Of a DNA stretch of 64,000 nucleotides, positions 54,145-62,321 are shown piece by piece. The notes beneath the pieces were generated by a model. That model did no database searches and was not told the DNA's origin. It was given only the letters and a program-made list of their open reading frames with translations. The stretch is from an uncultured Campylobacter sp. Lineage in GTDB: Bacteria; Campylobacterota; Campylobacteria; Campylobacterales; Campylobacteraceae. Made by a program: the position numbers and the translations under genes. Location of the stretch: contig NZ_CAJPRT010000008.1 of NCBI RefSeq assembly GCF_905373215.1, forward strand, positions 42,345-106,344. Direction: 5' to 3'. The stretch's first letter is position 1. Every line of letters begins with the position of its first letter.

Positions 54145-55343
54145 TCTCGTTCCTTAATATCGATCTTTTCTTTGCGCAATCGCGCCAGCCACTCATCCAG
54201 CGTCTTTTCAAAGCCGATACCCTTGCTTTCGTAAAATTTCGCCGCCTCGCTCATATAGGCCTGCTCAACCCAGCCGCCGAAGTCGTGCGGGTATTTGTAG
54301 TCTGCGATCTGCTTATCGGAGTTGATGAGATAGCGCGGCGTAGGCAGCGGAGCGGCGGAGCGGACGAATTTCAAAGCGGCGTTGATGCCCAAATACGCGG
54401 CATTTGATTTGGGGCTGTGCGCCAGATAGATCGCGCATTGCCCTAAGATGATGCGAGCTTCGGGATAGCCGATCTTGCTGACGGCAGCTAGCGTGTTAGT
54501 AGCGATATTTAGGGCGTTTGGATTGGCGTTGCCGATATCCTCGCTAGCTAGGATCACCATCCTGCGCGCGATGAAATCCGCGCTCTCGCCCGCATCTATC
54601 AGCCTTGCGACATAATACAGCGCGGCGTCGGCATCGCTGCCGCGTAGGCTTTTGATCATCGCGCTAGCAAGCTCGTAATGCACGTCGTCGCTGCTAACGC
54701 CCGCAGCCACGGCATTTGCGCGCAGCGTACGAAGCGTATCCAGCGTAATGGCGCTGTCTGCCAAAAGCGCAAATTCTAGCAAATTTAACATACTCCTTGC
54801 ATCGCCGCTGCTGGAGTTTAGCAGGTATTTTCGCGCCTCCTCGTCCATCTCAAAGCCGATATCGCCCTGTACCCGCGCCAAAAGAGCCTCCAAATCCTCG
54901 TAGCTAAGCGGCTCGAACTCAAAGATCATCGAGCGCGAGCGGATGCCGCTGCTTAGCACGAACTGCGGATTTTCCGTCGTCGCGCCGATGATGATCGCGG
55001 CGTAGTTTTCCATCGGGATTAGCAGCACCTCCTGCTGCGTCTTGCTGAGGCGGTGAATCTCGTCGATGAAAATGAGCGGCTTGATGAGCGAGCCCGCGTG
55101 CGAGGATAGAATTTTGCGGATATCCTCGACCTTCAGGCTCGTGGCGTCAAGCTCGTAAAAATCGTAGTTCAGCTCGCTTGCGATCACGCGCGCCATCGTC
55201 GTTTTGCCGCTGCCTGCGGCGCCGAAAAATATACTGTGCGGAATGCTACCTGCAGCGACGAATTTTTTAAAAACCGCTACGATCTTACCCTGTCCCACGA
55301 TCTGCTCTAGGCTTTTGGGGCGAAATTTCAAGCTCAAACTCAT
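54141..55343 (-). CDS. rarA: Replication-associated recombination protein A (AAA+ ATPase)
   Basis: RarA/MgsA family clamp-loader-like ATPase acting at stalled forks. 400 residues. N-terminal LSLKFRPKSLEQIVGQGKIV, Walker A FFGAAGSGKTTMARVIA (about 38-54), Walker B PLIFIDEIHRLSKTQQEVLL, and the sensor region GATTENPQFVLSSGIRSRS. The C-terminal tetramerisation part has DIGNANPNALNIATNTLAAV. ATG 55343 is the first Met; conserved sequence begins at once. Confidence 0.94.
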   Translation of the reverse strand: MSLSLKFRPKSLEQIVGQGKIVAVFKKFVAAGSIPHSIFFGAAGSGKTTMARVIASELNYDFYELDATSLKVEDIRKILSSHAGSLIKPLIFIDEIHRLSKTQQEVLLIPMENYAAIIIGATTENPQFVLSSGIRSRSMIFEFEPLSYEDLEALLARVQGDIGFEMDEEARKYLLNSSSGDARSMLNLLEFALLADSAITLDTLRTLRANAVAAGVSSDDVHYELASAMIKSLRGSDADAALYYVARLIDAGESADFIARRMVILASEDIGNANPNALNIATNTLAAVSKIGYPEARIILGQCAIYLAHSPKSNAAYLGINAALKFVRSAAPLPTPRYLINSDKQIADYKYPHDFGGWVEQAYMSEAAKFYESKGIGFEKTLDEWLARLRKEKIDIKERE

Positions 55344-56072
55344 TTTGCAACCTTAAAAATTTTGTCCCGATGATAGCGTTTTTATGATTAAATTTTGAAA
55401 TTCGGCTAAATTTAAAGAGCGGTTCTAGGTTTTACATACGGCGAGGTTTTGAAATTTATACACGGCGTTGGCTTGGAATTTATGCGCGGCGCAAATTTGG
55501 AATTTTAGCTGCGCGAGCGAGCTTTAAAATTTCAGAATAGGATTTTAAAATTTTATGCCGCGTGCGCGGGCTGGCGATATAAAATTTTGCGGCGTACGGA
55601 TAGCGCAGATTTGACGGGCTTAGCGGCTCTAAATTTAATGCCTGCGTATTGCACGGTCGCGCCGTATACATAGCACTCCCGCAATCAGTGAGGCGCGTAA
55701 GATGAAATTTTAAAATTTAGCCCTATTTTGGGGCTAAATTTTATCTCTCAACGGGCGGCGAGCCGCTAAATTAGCAAATCAATAAACGCAAAATCAGCAA
55801 AGCCTAAAAAATCGTTGCTCTCTCATAAAATCATCGCGTAACCATCGCAACTATCGCCTCGCCCGCGTAGAAACTATCGTATTAATTCTCACGCCTACGT
55901 AACGCGAAAATGTAAAATATAGTCGGGCAATCGTCGCAATAACCCGCGCGATCGCGCAAAACTCATCGTGCCAATTTCGGCGCCTGCGTAAAATTTAATC
56001 TCGCGAAGCTGCACGCCCGCGTAAAATGCGTAAAATTACCGCGCTAACGCCGCACCCACGCAAAACCGCCGC
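55344..56072. repeat. RAATTY-rich gap between cysK and rarA
   Basis: 729 bases. 55,370-55,740 is dense in AAATTT and GAATTT spaced by GC-rich filler; 55,740-56,070 has few copies and no gene. The rarA promoter presumably lies near 55,350-55,400. Confidence 0.55.
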
Positions 56073-56987
56073 CTATTTAAAAAGCTCGGTAGAAAGATAC
56101 CTCTCGCCGGTATCGCAAAGGATCGTAACGATCACTTTGCCCTTGTTTTCGGGCTTGGCAGCGATCTGAGCGGCAGCATAAACGTTCGCACCGCTTGAGA
56201 TACCCACGAGCAGACCCTCTTTTTGTGCCAGCTGTCTAGCTGCCGCAAACGCATCGTCGTTCTCAACGCTCAAAAAGCCGTCGATGACGCTTCTATCAAG
56301 ATTATCAGGGATAAAATTTGCGCCGATGCCCTGAATTTTATGCCCACCCGCACTGCCGCACGTAAGAAGCGGCGAGCTAGCAGGCTCCACACCGTAGGCT
56401 TTGAGGTTTGGATTTTTAGATTTTAAAAATTTCGCCGTGCCGCTGAGCGTGCCGCCGGTGCCAAATCCCGCGACTAAAATATCTACCTTACCGCCGCTTT
56501 GCTCCCAAATTTCAGGTCCAGTGCTTTGAAAATGCGCTTTTGGATTGCTTGGGTTATCAAACTGGCTCGGGATGAAGCTATTTGGAGTGCTCGCAGCCAG
56601 CTCATTTGCCCTATCTACCGCGCCTTTCATTCCAAATTTCGGATCGGTTAGTTCGATTTTAGCCCCGAATGCGGCGATGAGCTTTTGGCGCTCGATACTC
56701 ATCGAGCTTGGCATCGTTAAAATTAGCTTCATACCGAGCTTTGCTGCGATCATCGCAAGCCCTACGCCCGTGTTTCCGCTGGTAGGCTCTATCAAAACGC
56801 TATTTTTATCGATTTTGCCCGAGCTTAGCGCGTCTTTTACGATCTGCCACGCGATGCGATCTTTGACCGAGTGGCTTGGATTTAAAAATTCCGCCTTGGC
56901 TAGGATGAGGGCATTTTTGCCAAACGTATTGATTCTGACTAACGGAGTATTGCCGATGAGCTCCGTAACATCGTTTGCTATTTTCAT
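56073..56987 (-). CDS. cysK: Cysteine synthase A
   Basis: PLP enzyme making cysteine from O-acetylserine and sulfide. 304 residues. PLP lysine in NPSHSVKDRIAW (Lys42), phosphate loops PTSGNTGVGLAM and GFGTGGTLSGTA. GANFIPDNLDRSVIDGFLSV fits CysK rather than cystathionine beta-synthase. Third gene of metY-rrf2-cysK on the minus strand, 9 nt after rrf2; AAAGGA precedes the ATG. Confidence 0.94.
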   Translation of the reverse strand: MKIANDVTELIGNTPLVRINTFGKNALILAKAEFLNPSHSVKDRIAWQIVKDALSSGKIDKNSVLIEPTSGNTGVGLAMIAAKLGMKLILTMPSSMSIERQKLIAAFGAKIELTDPKFGMKGAVDRANELAASTPNSFIPSQFDNPSNPKAHFQSTGPEIWEQSGGKVDILVAGFGTGGTLSGTAKFLKSKNPNLKAYGVEPASSPLLTCGSAGGHKIQGIGANFIPDNLDRSVIDGFLSVENDDAFAAARQLAQKEGLLVGISSGANVYAAAQIAAKPENKGKVIVTILCDTGERYLSTELFK

Positions 56988-56996
56988 ATTTTTCCT

Positions 56997-57410
56997 TTAA
57001 ATGCTGAAATTTAAATACTGGACGCTTCGCGCCATCATCTCCTCGTAGCTGCTTAGAGGCTCGTTAAATATCTCTGCAAGCTTGACGTCAAATTTCTCAA
57101 AAAACGCCCGCAGTCCGGGATCGCTCATCTGAATGCTAGTCATCCGCAGATCCTTTTCAAGCGCGGTAAAAATTTCACCGAAAGAAATCTCGCTAGCATC
57201 TCTAGCTAGGTGGTAACCGCCGTTTTTACCTTTGATGCTACACACTAGCTTTTCGTTTCTAAGGGTATTTAAAATTTGCTCCAAATAATTCTTAGAAACT
57301 CCCGTACGCTCGGCGATCTCTTTTATACTTATCGGCGCTACTTCGCTAGCTTTGGCGATCTGCAAAATCGCAGCCAGCCCATAAACGCCCTTTGTGCTTA
57401 AAAGTGCCAT
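56997..57410 (-). CDS. Rrf2-family transcriptional regulator (CymR-like)
   Basis: Winged-helix repressor of 137 residues. The N-terminal LLSTKGVYGLAAILQIAKAS and helix-turn-helix ISIKEIAERTGVSKNYLEQIL match Rrf2; the wing is VCSIKGKNGGYHLAR. It has only one cysteine and lacks the three-cysteine Fe-S site of IscR, so it more resembles CymR, which senses cysteine status through CysK in Firmicutes. Lying between metY and cysK supports a sulfur-control role. Start overlaps the metY stop (TAATG). Confidence 0.88.
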   Translation of the reverse strand: MALLSTKGVYGLAAILQIAKASEVAPISIKEIAERTGVSKNYLEQILNTLRNEKLVCSIKGKNGGYHLARDASEISFGEIFTALEKDLRMTSIQMSDPGLRAFFEKFDVKLAEIFNEPLSSYEEMMARSVQYLNFSI

Positions 57411-58681
57411 TATTTCAGTGCCTCGCTAAGATCAGAAATCAAATCGTTCACGTCCTCTATACCCACGCTTAGGCGGATTAAGCTCGCAGGCACGCCAGCG
57501 CGGTTTAGCTGCTCCTCGTTTAGCTGCGAATGCGTCGTGCTCGCAGGATGAGTGATGATCGACTTCGTATCGCCGATATTTGCTACGACGGAGAAAATTT
57601 TAACCTTGCTAACCGCCTTTAGCGCTGTTTCTTCGCTATCTACGATGAAGCTCATCAGACTGCTTGCATAGCCGTTTTTAAATTTCGCTTTGATTGCGGC
57701 ATTAAACGGCGAGCTTGCAAGCCCCGGATAATTGACCTGCTTTACCTTCGGATGATTTTGTAAAAATTCTGCTATTTTTAGCGCGTTTTGCGAGTGTTTT
57801 TGCATACGAAGCGGCAGTGTTTCAAGCCCCTGGATGAGCTGAAACGCGTTAAACGGCGATAGAGTTGCACCAATATCGCGAAGCAAGGACAAACGAATTC
57901 TAAGCGTGTAAATGTCGAAATCATCTACTAAATCCGCATAAACTAAGCCGTGATAGCTCTCATCAGGCTCGTTGAAATGTGCGTAACGCGGATTGCCTTT
58001 GAGTTTAGAATTTAATCCTTTGCTCGAAACGATCGCACCTGCGATGCTAAGACCTTGCCCACTTATATATTTGCTAGCGCTGTGGATTACGACATCGGCG
58101 CCGTCATCAAGCGGATTGTAAAGCGCAGGGCTTGGGATCGTGTTATCCGCAATCGTTACTACGCCGTGCTTATTTGCGATTGTAGCGATTTTAGCGGTAT
58201 TTGCAACTGAAATTTGAGGATTTGAAAGCGTCTCGAAAAAGATCGCTCTAGTCTTATCATCGATTAAACCTTCCAAATTATCTGCCGTTTCGGAGTCAAA
58301 AACCCTAGCTTCGATGCCAAAGCGCTTGATCGTGTGCGCTAAAAGCGTGGTCGCGCCACCGTAAATTTTCTCGGCAATGATGATATTTTCGCCCGCTGCG
58401 GCTAAATTTGCTACCGCAAAAAATATTGCCGCCTGCCCACTAGAGACCGCGATTGCGGCTTTGCCGTTTTCCAGCGCCGCAAGTCGCGCCTCAAAAACAT
58501 CAGTAGTAGGATTTGTCAAACGCCCATAAATCGGTCCTAGATCGCGAAGTGCGAAGCGATCGGCGGCCTTTTTGCTAGAACCGAAGTTAAACGCGGTGCT
58601 TTGATAAATGGGAACAGCCATCGTGCCGTAGCCGGCGACGGAGTCGTAACCAAAATGAGTTGCGAGGGTTTCTTTTTGCAT
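57410..58681 (-). CDS. metY: O-acetylhomoserine aminocarboxypropyltransferase (sulfhydrylase)
   Basis: Cys/Met-metabolism PLP enzyme making homocysteine from O-acetylhomoserine and sulfide; 423 residues, the length of MetY rather than the shorter MetB. N-terminal ATHFGYDSVAGYGTMAVPIYQST; PLP lysine in VIHSASKYISGQG; substrate region FSVVANIGDTKSIITHPASTTHSQL. First gene of the sulfur operon; AAAGGA upstream of ATG 58681. Function could also be O-acetylserine use; assignment is by family. Confidence 0.9.
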   Translation of the reverse strand: MQKETLATHFGYDSVAGYGTMAVPIYQSTAFNFGSSKKAADRFALRDLGPIYGRLTNPTTDVFEARLAALENGKAAIAVSSGQAAIFFAVANLAAAGENIIIAEKIYGGATTLLAHTIKRFGIEARVFDSETADNLEGLIDDKTRAIFFETLSNPQISVANTAKIATIANKHGVVTIADNTIPSPALYNPLDDGADVVIHSASKYISGQGLSIAGAIVSSKGLNSKLKGNPRYAHFNEPDESYHGLVYADLVDDFDIYTLRIRLSLLRDIGATLSPFNAFQLIQGLETLPLRMQKHSQNALKIAEFLQNHPKVKQVNYPGLASSPFNAAIKAKFKNGYASSLMSFIVDSEETALKAVSKVKIFSVVANIGDTKSIITHPASTTHSQLNEEQLNRAGVPASLIRLSVGIEDVNDLISDLSEALK

Positions 58682-58846
58682 TTTCGTCCTTTGTAAAAAA
58701 TTTGGTGAATAATAGCTAAATTTTAAAATAAAGTCAAGTATTTTTATATGGTTTTAAAACGCCTATAATAACGGGATTTATAGAAAAAATATTATTAAAA
58801 TATAGTTTTACAATATGCGTAATTTTGCCAAAATTTCGAATTTTGC

Positions 58847-58852
58847 TATAAT
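58847..58852 (+). promoter_or_regulatory. Extended -10 of the small unknown gene at 58877
   Basis: TGC-TATAAT, 24 nt before the ATG. The rest of the divergent region to metY is very AT-rich and should hold the metY promoter. Confidence 0.6.
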
Positions 58853-58876
58853 GCGCGCTTTAATTAAGGAAAGATC

Positions 58877-59233
58877 ATGCAAATCAAAGAAAAAGATGAG
58901 CGCGTTAAATATATCCGCGCACTAGAGCGCTTTGTAAAATCTGCCGTAGCACTGCTAAAGCGCGAGGATTTCGATGCAGAGCTTTTTGCGAAGCGAACAG
59001 CTAAAAACTACGAAATTTTATCTAAAGCGGCCGCTGTAAATCTCGATAGTCCCTACACCAAGGCGCTTGAGAGCTTTGCTAAAAACGTCCTTGATGCTAG
59101 CGAGGCAGGACAGACCAGCCATGCTGCGTTTAGATCGGCACTGCAGCATGAAGCAAACGCTTTGCAAAAGCTCAAAAATAATAAGAGTTACAAAAAAGAC
59201 AAGCACAAAATCGATTTTTTAAAGGATTATTAG
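58877..59233 (+). CDS. Small helical protein of unknown function
   Basis: 118 residues, almost all helical, Lys-rich (pI high), with no signal or membrane span. It reads like a cytoplasmic conserved Campylobacter protein (YIRALERFVKSAVALLKRE, LQHEANALQKLKNNKS). AAGGAAAG precedes the ATG. The stop directly precedes the HAD phosphatase ATG, so the two are cotranslated. No function assigned. Confidence 0.7.
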   Translation: MQIKEKDERVKYIRALERFVKSAVALLKREDFDAELFAKRTAKNYEILSKAAAVNLDSPYTKALESFAKNVLDASEAGQTSHAAFRSALQHEANALQKLKNNKSYKKDKHKIDFLKDY

Positions 59234-60148
59234 ATGAAAACCGTGATTTTTGATATGGATGGCACGCTGCTTGACTCTTCTCGCGCGATCGAAATCAGCG
59301 TCAATAACACTCGCCGCGAGCTCTACGGCCTAGCGCCGCTACAAAAGAATTTCATCGTCCACACCATCAACGATCCTAGCAAAAACGCCTTTTTGGAATT
59401 TTATGGCAAAACCAAAGCAAGCGCCGAAGAACTTGCTTTTTTCGAGAAGGAATTCGTAAGCAATTACCGCGATTTTGCCGTGCTTTACGAGGGTATCGAA
59501 GATCTTTTGCACTCGTGCAAAAAAGCAGGATTTTTTCTCGCAGTCGCCTCCAATGCACCTTCCTACACCCTAAGCGCGATCTTAGAAAAAACGGGCGTGC
59601 GCAGGCTATTTGATCTGGTCGTAGGCGCGGACGAGCAGATGCCATCAAAGCCCAACCCTGCGATGCTGCTACACGTAATCGCACGCTCACCGCACAAAAA
59701 CGCGATTTTTTTAGGTGATAGCAAAAAAGATGAGCTAGCCGCGATCCGTGGCGCAGAATTTTTACAAAATTTAGAATTTCAAGGCGTCAATAACGGCGAG
59801 AGCTTAAATGCTAGCCGTGACACGAGTAGAAAGAATTTCAGCGCTAGCAGCGAGGGCTTAAACTCTTGCGACAAAAATCTTAACGCGGATGAAAAATTCT
59901 GCCCTAACGACTCGGGCGCTAGCAAGGCGGCAACTCTAAGCTTTAAAGGCGTTAAAATTTCCGCAAAAGCAGAAGCGACGGAAAGCGCACAAGCTGCGGC
60001 GGCGCGATATTTTCAGGCAAACTTGGCAGATCTAAGAGGCGCAAAACTTGAGTATTTGCAGGTATGCTGGGGGTTTGGCGAGCCTAGCGAACTAAGTCGC
60101 AATGCCCTAAACATCGCACAGGCGCGCGAAATCATCGGCGGAATTTAA
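59234..60148 (+). CDS. HAD-superfamily phosphatase (Gph-like) with a 95-residue insert
   Basis: Phosphoglycolate-phosphatase-like HAD hydrolase. Motif I IFDMDGTLLDSS (Asp7, Asp9), motif II LAVASNAPS, motif III SKPNP (Lys139) and motif IV FLGDSKKDELAAIRG (about 159-173). In relatives IRAG is followed at once by the last strand; here residues about 174-269 are an Asn/Ser/Lys-rich insert (NFSASSEGLN, LNADEKFC) before YLQVCWGFGEPSE. 304 minus 95 gives the normal size of about 209. Substrate unknown. Confidence 0.83.
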   Translation: MKTVIFDMDGTLLDSSRAIEISVNNTRRELYGLAPLQKNFIVHTINDPSKNAFLEFYGKTKASAEELAFFEKEFVSNYRDFAVLYEGIEDLLHSCKKAGFFLAVASNAPSYTLSAILEKTGVRRLFDLVVGADEQMPSKPNPAMLLHVIARSPHKNAIFLGDSKKDELAAIRGAEFLQNLEFQGVNNGESLNASRDTSRKNFSASSEGLNSCDKNLNADEKFCPNDSGASKAATLSFKGVKISAKAEATESAQAAAARYFQANLADLRGAKLEYLQVCWGFGEPSELSRNALNIAQAREIIGGI

Positions 60149-61083
60149 GCAGCCTGGCTTTTTAGACATAGCTAATTAAAAGCAGTATTGCAGCATGGCA
60201 AAATCACGCTTAACTCTTAAAACGGAGCAAATTCCATCCTCGTGCGCAACGTAAGCAAAATTAAAATTTAAAAATAATCCTTGCGCGAAAAATTCCGCCA
60301 GCACGAGAAACCGAAATTTCATCTGCACGAGTGGAATTTAAAATTTTAAAAGTAGCTCTTGTGGCACGCGATTTTATCTGCGCGAAAAATGAAATTCTAT
60401 CTGTAAAAGGTGGCGAAATTTTAAAATTTAAAGGCACCCTATCGCAGCTTAATTTAAAATTTGCCTCGAAAACCAGACTTAAAATTTAATGTCAAATGCG
60501 ATTTTAGCATTCTACCGCGTCCATGAAATTTCAAATTCTCGTAAAGCGGCGGAATTTTAAAATTTTAAGAAGCCTGATGCGTGTTGCGCGCACGAGTAGA
60601 TTTTGCATAAGTAGAATTTATCCGCCGCTCAGAAATCAAAATTTTACCGCACAAGCAAAGCCAAAATCCTCTCCGCCTGCGCGAAATTCAAGAATTTTAT
60701 CGCTCAAACAAAGCGAAATTCTGTCCGCTCACAAGAAATCTAAAATTTCACTCGCGCCACAAAATTTTAAAATTTCCGCAAAAAATTAAGCCGCTTATCT
60801 GTAAATTTAAAATTTCGCCTATCTGCAAAGATTCGCGTTTAATCCGCCACGCAACCAAGATTAAATTTTTAAATTTCGCTCGCTCTGCCTATCTCGCAAA
60901 CAAGTAAAATTTTAAAATTTATGAAATTCAAAGCTCAAAATCCCGCGCTTAAGTTTAAAATTTACCGCACGCAAGCGCAAAATCTATGCAATCGTTCCTG
61001 TTTAAAAGCCCCGATAGTTTGCCGCGCCCTAACCTAAATTAAATTTTACATTTGCTATAATCGCGAAATTTTAAGGAAGGTAA
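60149..61083. repeat. 935-base RAATTY tract between HAD phosphatase and DUF2018 genes
   Basis: No credible gene. Many AAATTTTAAAATTT, GAATTT and AAATTC units at 15-35 base spacing across 60,260-60,980. The end carries the promoter of the next gene. Confidence 0.65.
61056..61061 (+). promoter_or_regulatory. Extended -10 of the DUF2018-ispB-hemA-proS operon
   Basis: TGC-TATAAT, 22 nt before ATG 61084; AAGGAAGG ribosome binding site follows. Confidence 0.65.
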
Positions 61084-61329
61084 ATGGATATTTTTGAAAG
61101 CAGCCCAAGAGAGAAATTCTTTGAAATTTTATCCGCTGCAAGCCCTACTTTAGTGCAAAACGAAATCGAAGAAGCTCTAATCCGCCTCATCGCCTGTGAG
61201 CGGCTCTGCGAAGCGCGCGGCATTAGCGAGCGCGAGATCGAAAGCTTCATCGCGCAGCAGGATCTACAAGACGAGCTAAACGACAAATTTTTGCAAATGA
61301 GCGGAAATATCCTAAGCAACAACGAATAA
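61084..61329 (+). CDS. DUF2018-family protein
   Basis: 81 residues, helical and acidic, of a small family confined to Campylobacter and Helicobacter relatives. It starts MDIFESSPREKFFEILSAAS and has no motif that suggests catalysis. Its stop overlaps the next ATG (TAATG). The same gene precedes the prenyl synthase in C. jejuni, which supports a real gene. Function unknown. Confidence 0.78.
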   Translation: MDIFESSPREKFFEILSAASPTLVQNEIEEALIRLIACERLCEARGISEREIESFIAQQDLQDELNDKFLQMSGNILSNNE

Positions 61330-62321
61330 TGCAAGATCAAATTGATTTAATTATGAAAAGCTTCATCGCAGACTGCGGCTACGAGCCTGCTAGCGAGATG
61401 TTTGATAAGCTAAGCCCCGGCAAAAAACTGCGCTCCAAGCTGCTGCTAAACATCGCGCAAAAGGATGAAAAATCGCTGCGTCTGTGCGCGATCATCGAGC
61501 TCATTCAAGCCGCAAGCCTGCTTCACGACGATGTCATCGACGAAAGCTCGGTGCGCCGCGGCAAACCCTCGATCAACGCCACCTACGGCTCCAAAAACGC
61601 CGTGATGCTGGGCGACATACTCTATTCCAAGGCATACTTCGAGCTTAGCAAATTTGAAAGCCGCATCGCCGCTGCGCTTTCGCTCGCCGTCACGAAGCTC
61701 GCAGTGGGCGAACTGATGGACGTGAGCTTAAGCAACGATTTCAACGATGATGCGAGCAAATATCTGCAGATGATCTATCTAAAAACTTCCGCTTTGATCG
61801 AAGAGGTCGCGCGCTGCGGGGCGTTTTTAAAATTCGGCGGCGCGGAAAATCGCGACGAAATTTCAGATATTAACGGCGCAAAAAACGAGGGCAGGAATCC
61901 AAAAGCCGCGAAAGATCATGATGAAATTTCAAGCGCGAGCGCAAAATTCGGCGAATATGGCAAAAATTTGGGGCTTGCCTTTCAGATTATCGACGACATC
62001 TTAGACGTGACACAAAGCTCAGAAGCGCTGGGCAAGCCGAGCCTGAGCGATTTTGCGGAGGGCAAAACCACCCTGCCCTACATCTATTTATACGAAAATT
62101 TAGATGATTCGGAACGTCAAAAGCTAAAATCATTTTTTAAAAAGCAGCTTTGCCAGAGCGAAATTTCATGGATCAAGGCGAAGCTTAGCGAGCACGGCAT
62201 CATCGAGCGCTGTATAAACGAAGCTCGCGCCTACGGGCAAAAGGCGCTTGAAGCCGTGGCGGAATTTAAAAACGACAAGCTGGAGCAAATCGTGCGAGAT
62301 ATGATAGATAGGGAGTTTTGA
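61329..62321 (+). CDS. Polyprenyl diphosphate synthase with an insert
   Basis: Long-chain trans-prenyl transferase, probably octaprenyl diphosphate synthase (IspB-like) for the menaquinone tail. First Asp-rich motif LLHDDVIDESSVRRG (Asp67, 68, 71), second LAFQIIDDILDVTQS (Asp222, 223, 226). Residues about 172-206 (NRDEISDINGAKNEG, PKAAKDHDEISS) form an insert between ARCGAFLKFGG and FGEYGKNLGLAF, which are near neighbours in relatives. 330 residues. The hemA start overlaps its stop (TGATG). Confidence 0.88.
   Translation: MQDQIDLIMKSFIADCGYEPASEMFDKLSPGKKLRSKLLLNIAQKDEKSLRLCAIIELIQAASLLHDDVIDESSVRRGKPSINATYGSKNAVMLGDILYSKAYFELSKFESRIAAALSLAVTKLAVGELMDVSLSNDFNDDASKYLQMIYLKTSALIEEVARCGAFLKFGGAENRDEISDINGAKNEGRNPKAAKDHDEISSASAKFGEYGKNLGLAFQIIDDILDVTQSSEALGKPSLSDFAEGKTTLPYIYLYENLDDSERQKLKSFFKKQLCQSEISWIKAKLSEHGIIERCINEARAYGQKALEAVAEFKNDKLEQIVRDMIDREF

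Noticed and set aside
60523..60789. Open frame of 88 codons between the HAD and DUF2018 genes
   Set aside because: Made only of RAATTY units (NFKI, KFQI, NFTA patterns); no coupling or ribosome binding site, unlike the ORF at 1990-2871.
60149..61083. CRISPR-like regular spacing of short repeats
   Set aside because: Units are 6-14 bases, degenerate and unevenly spaced, with no 25-40 base identical repeat and no cas gene.
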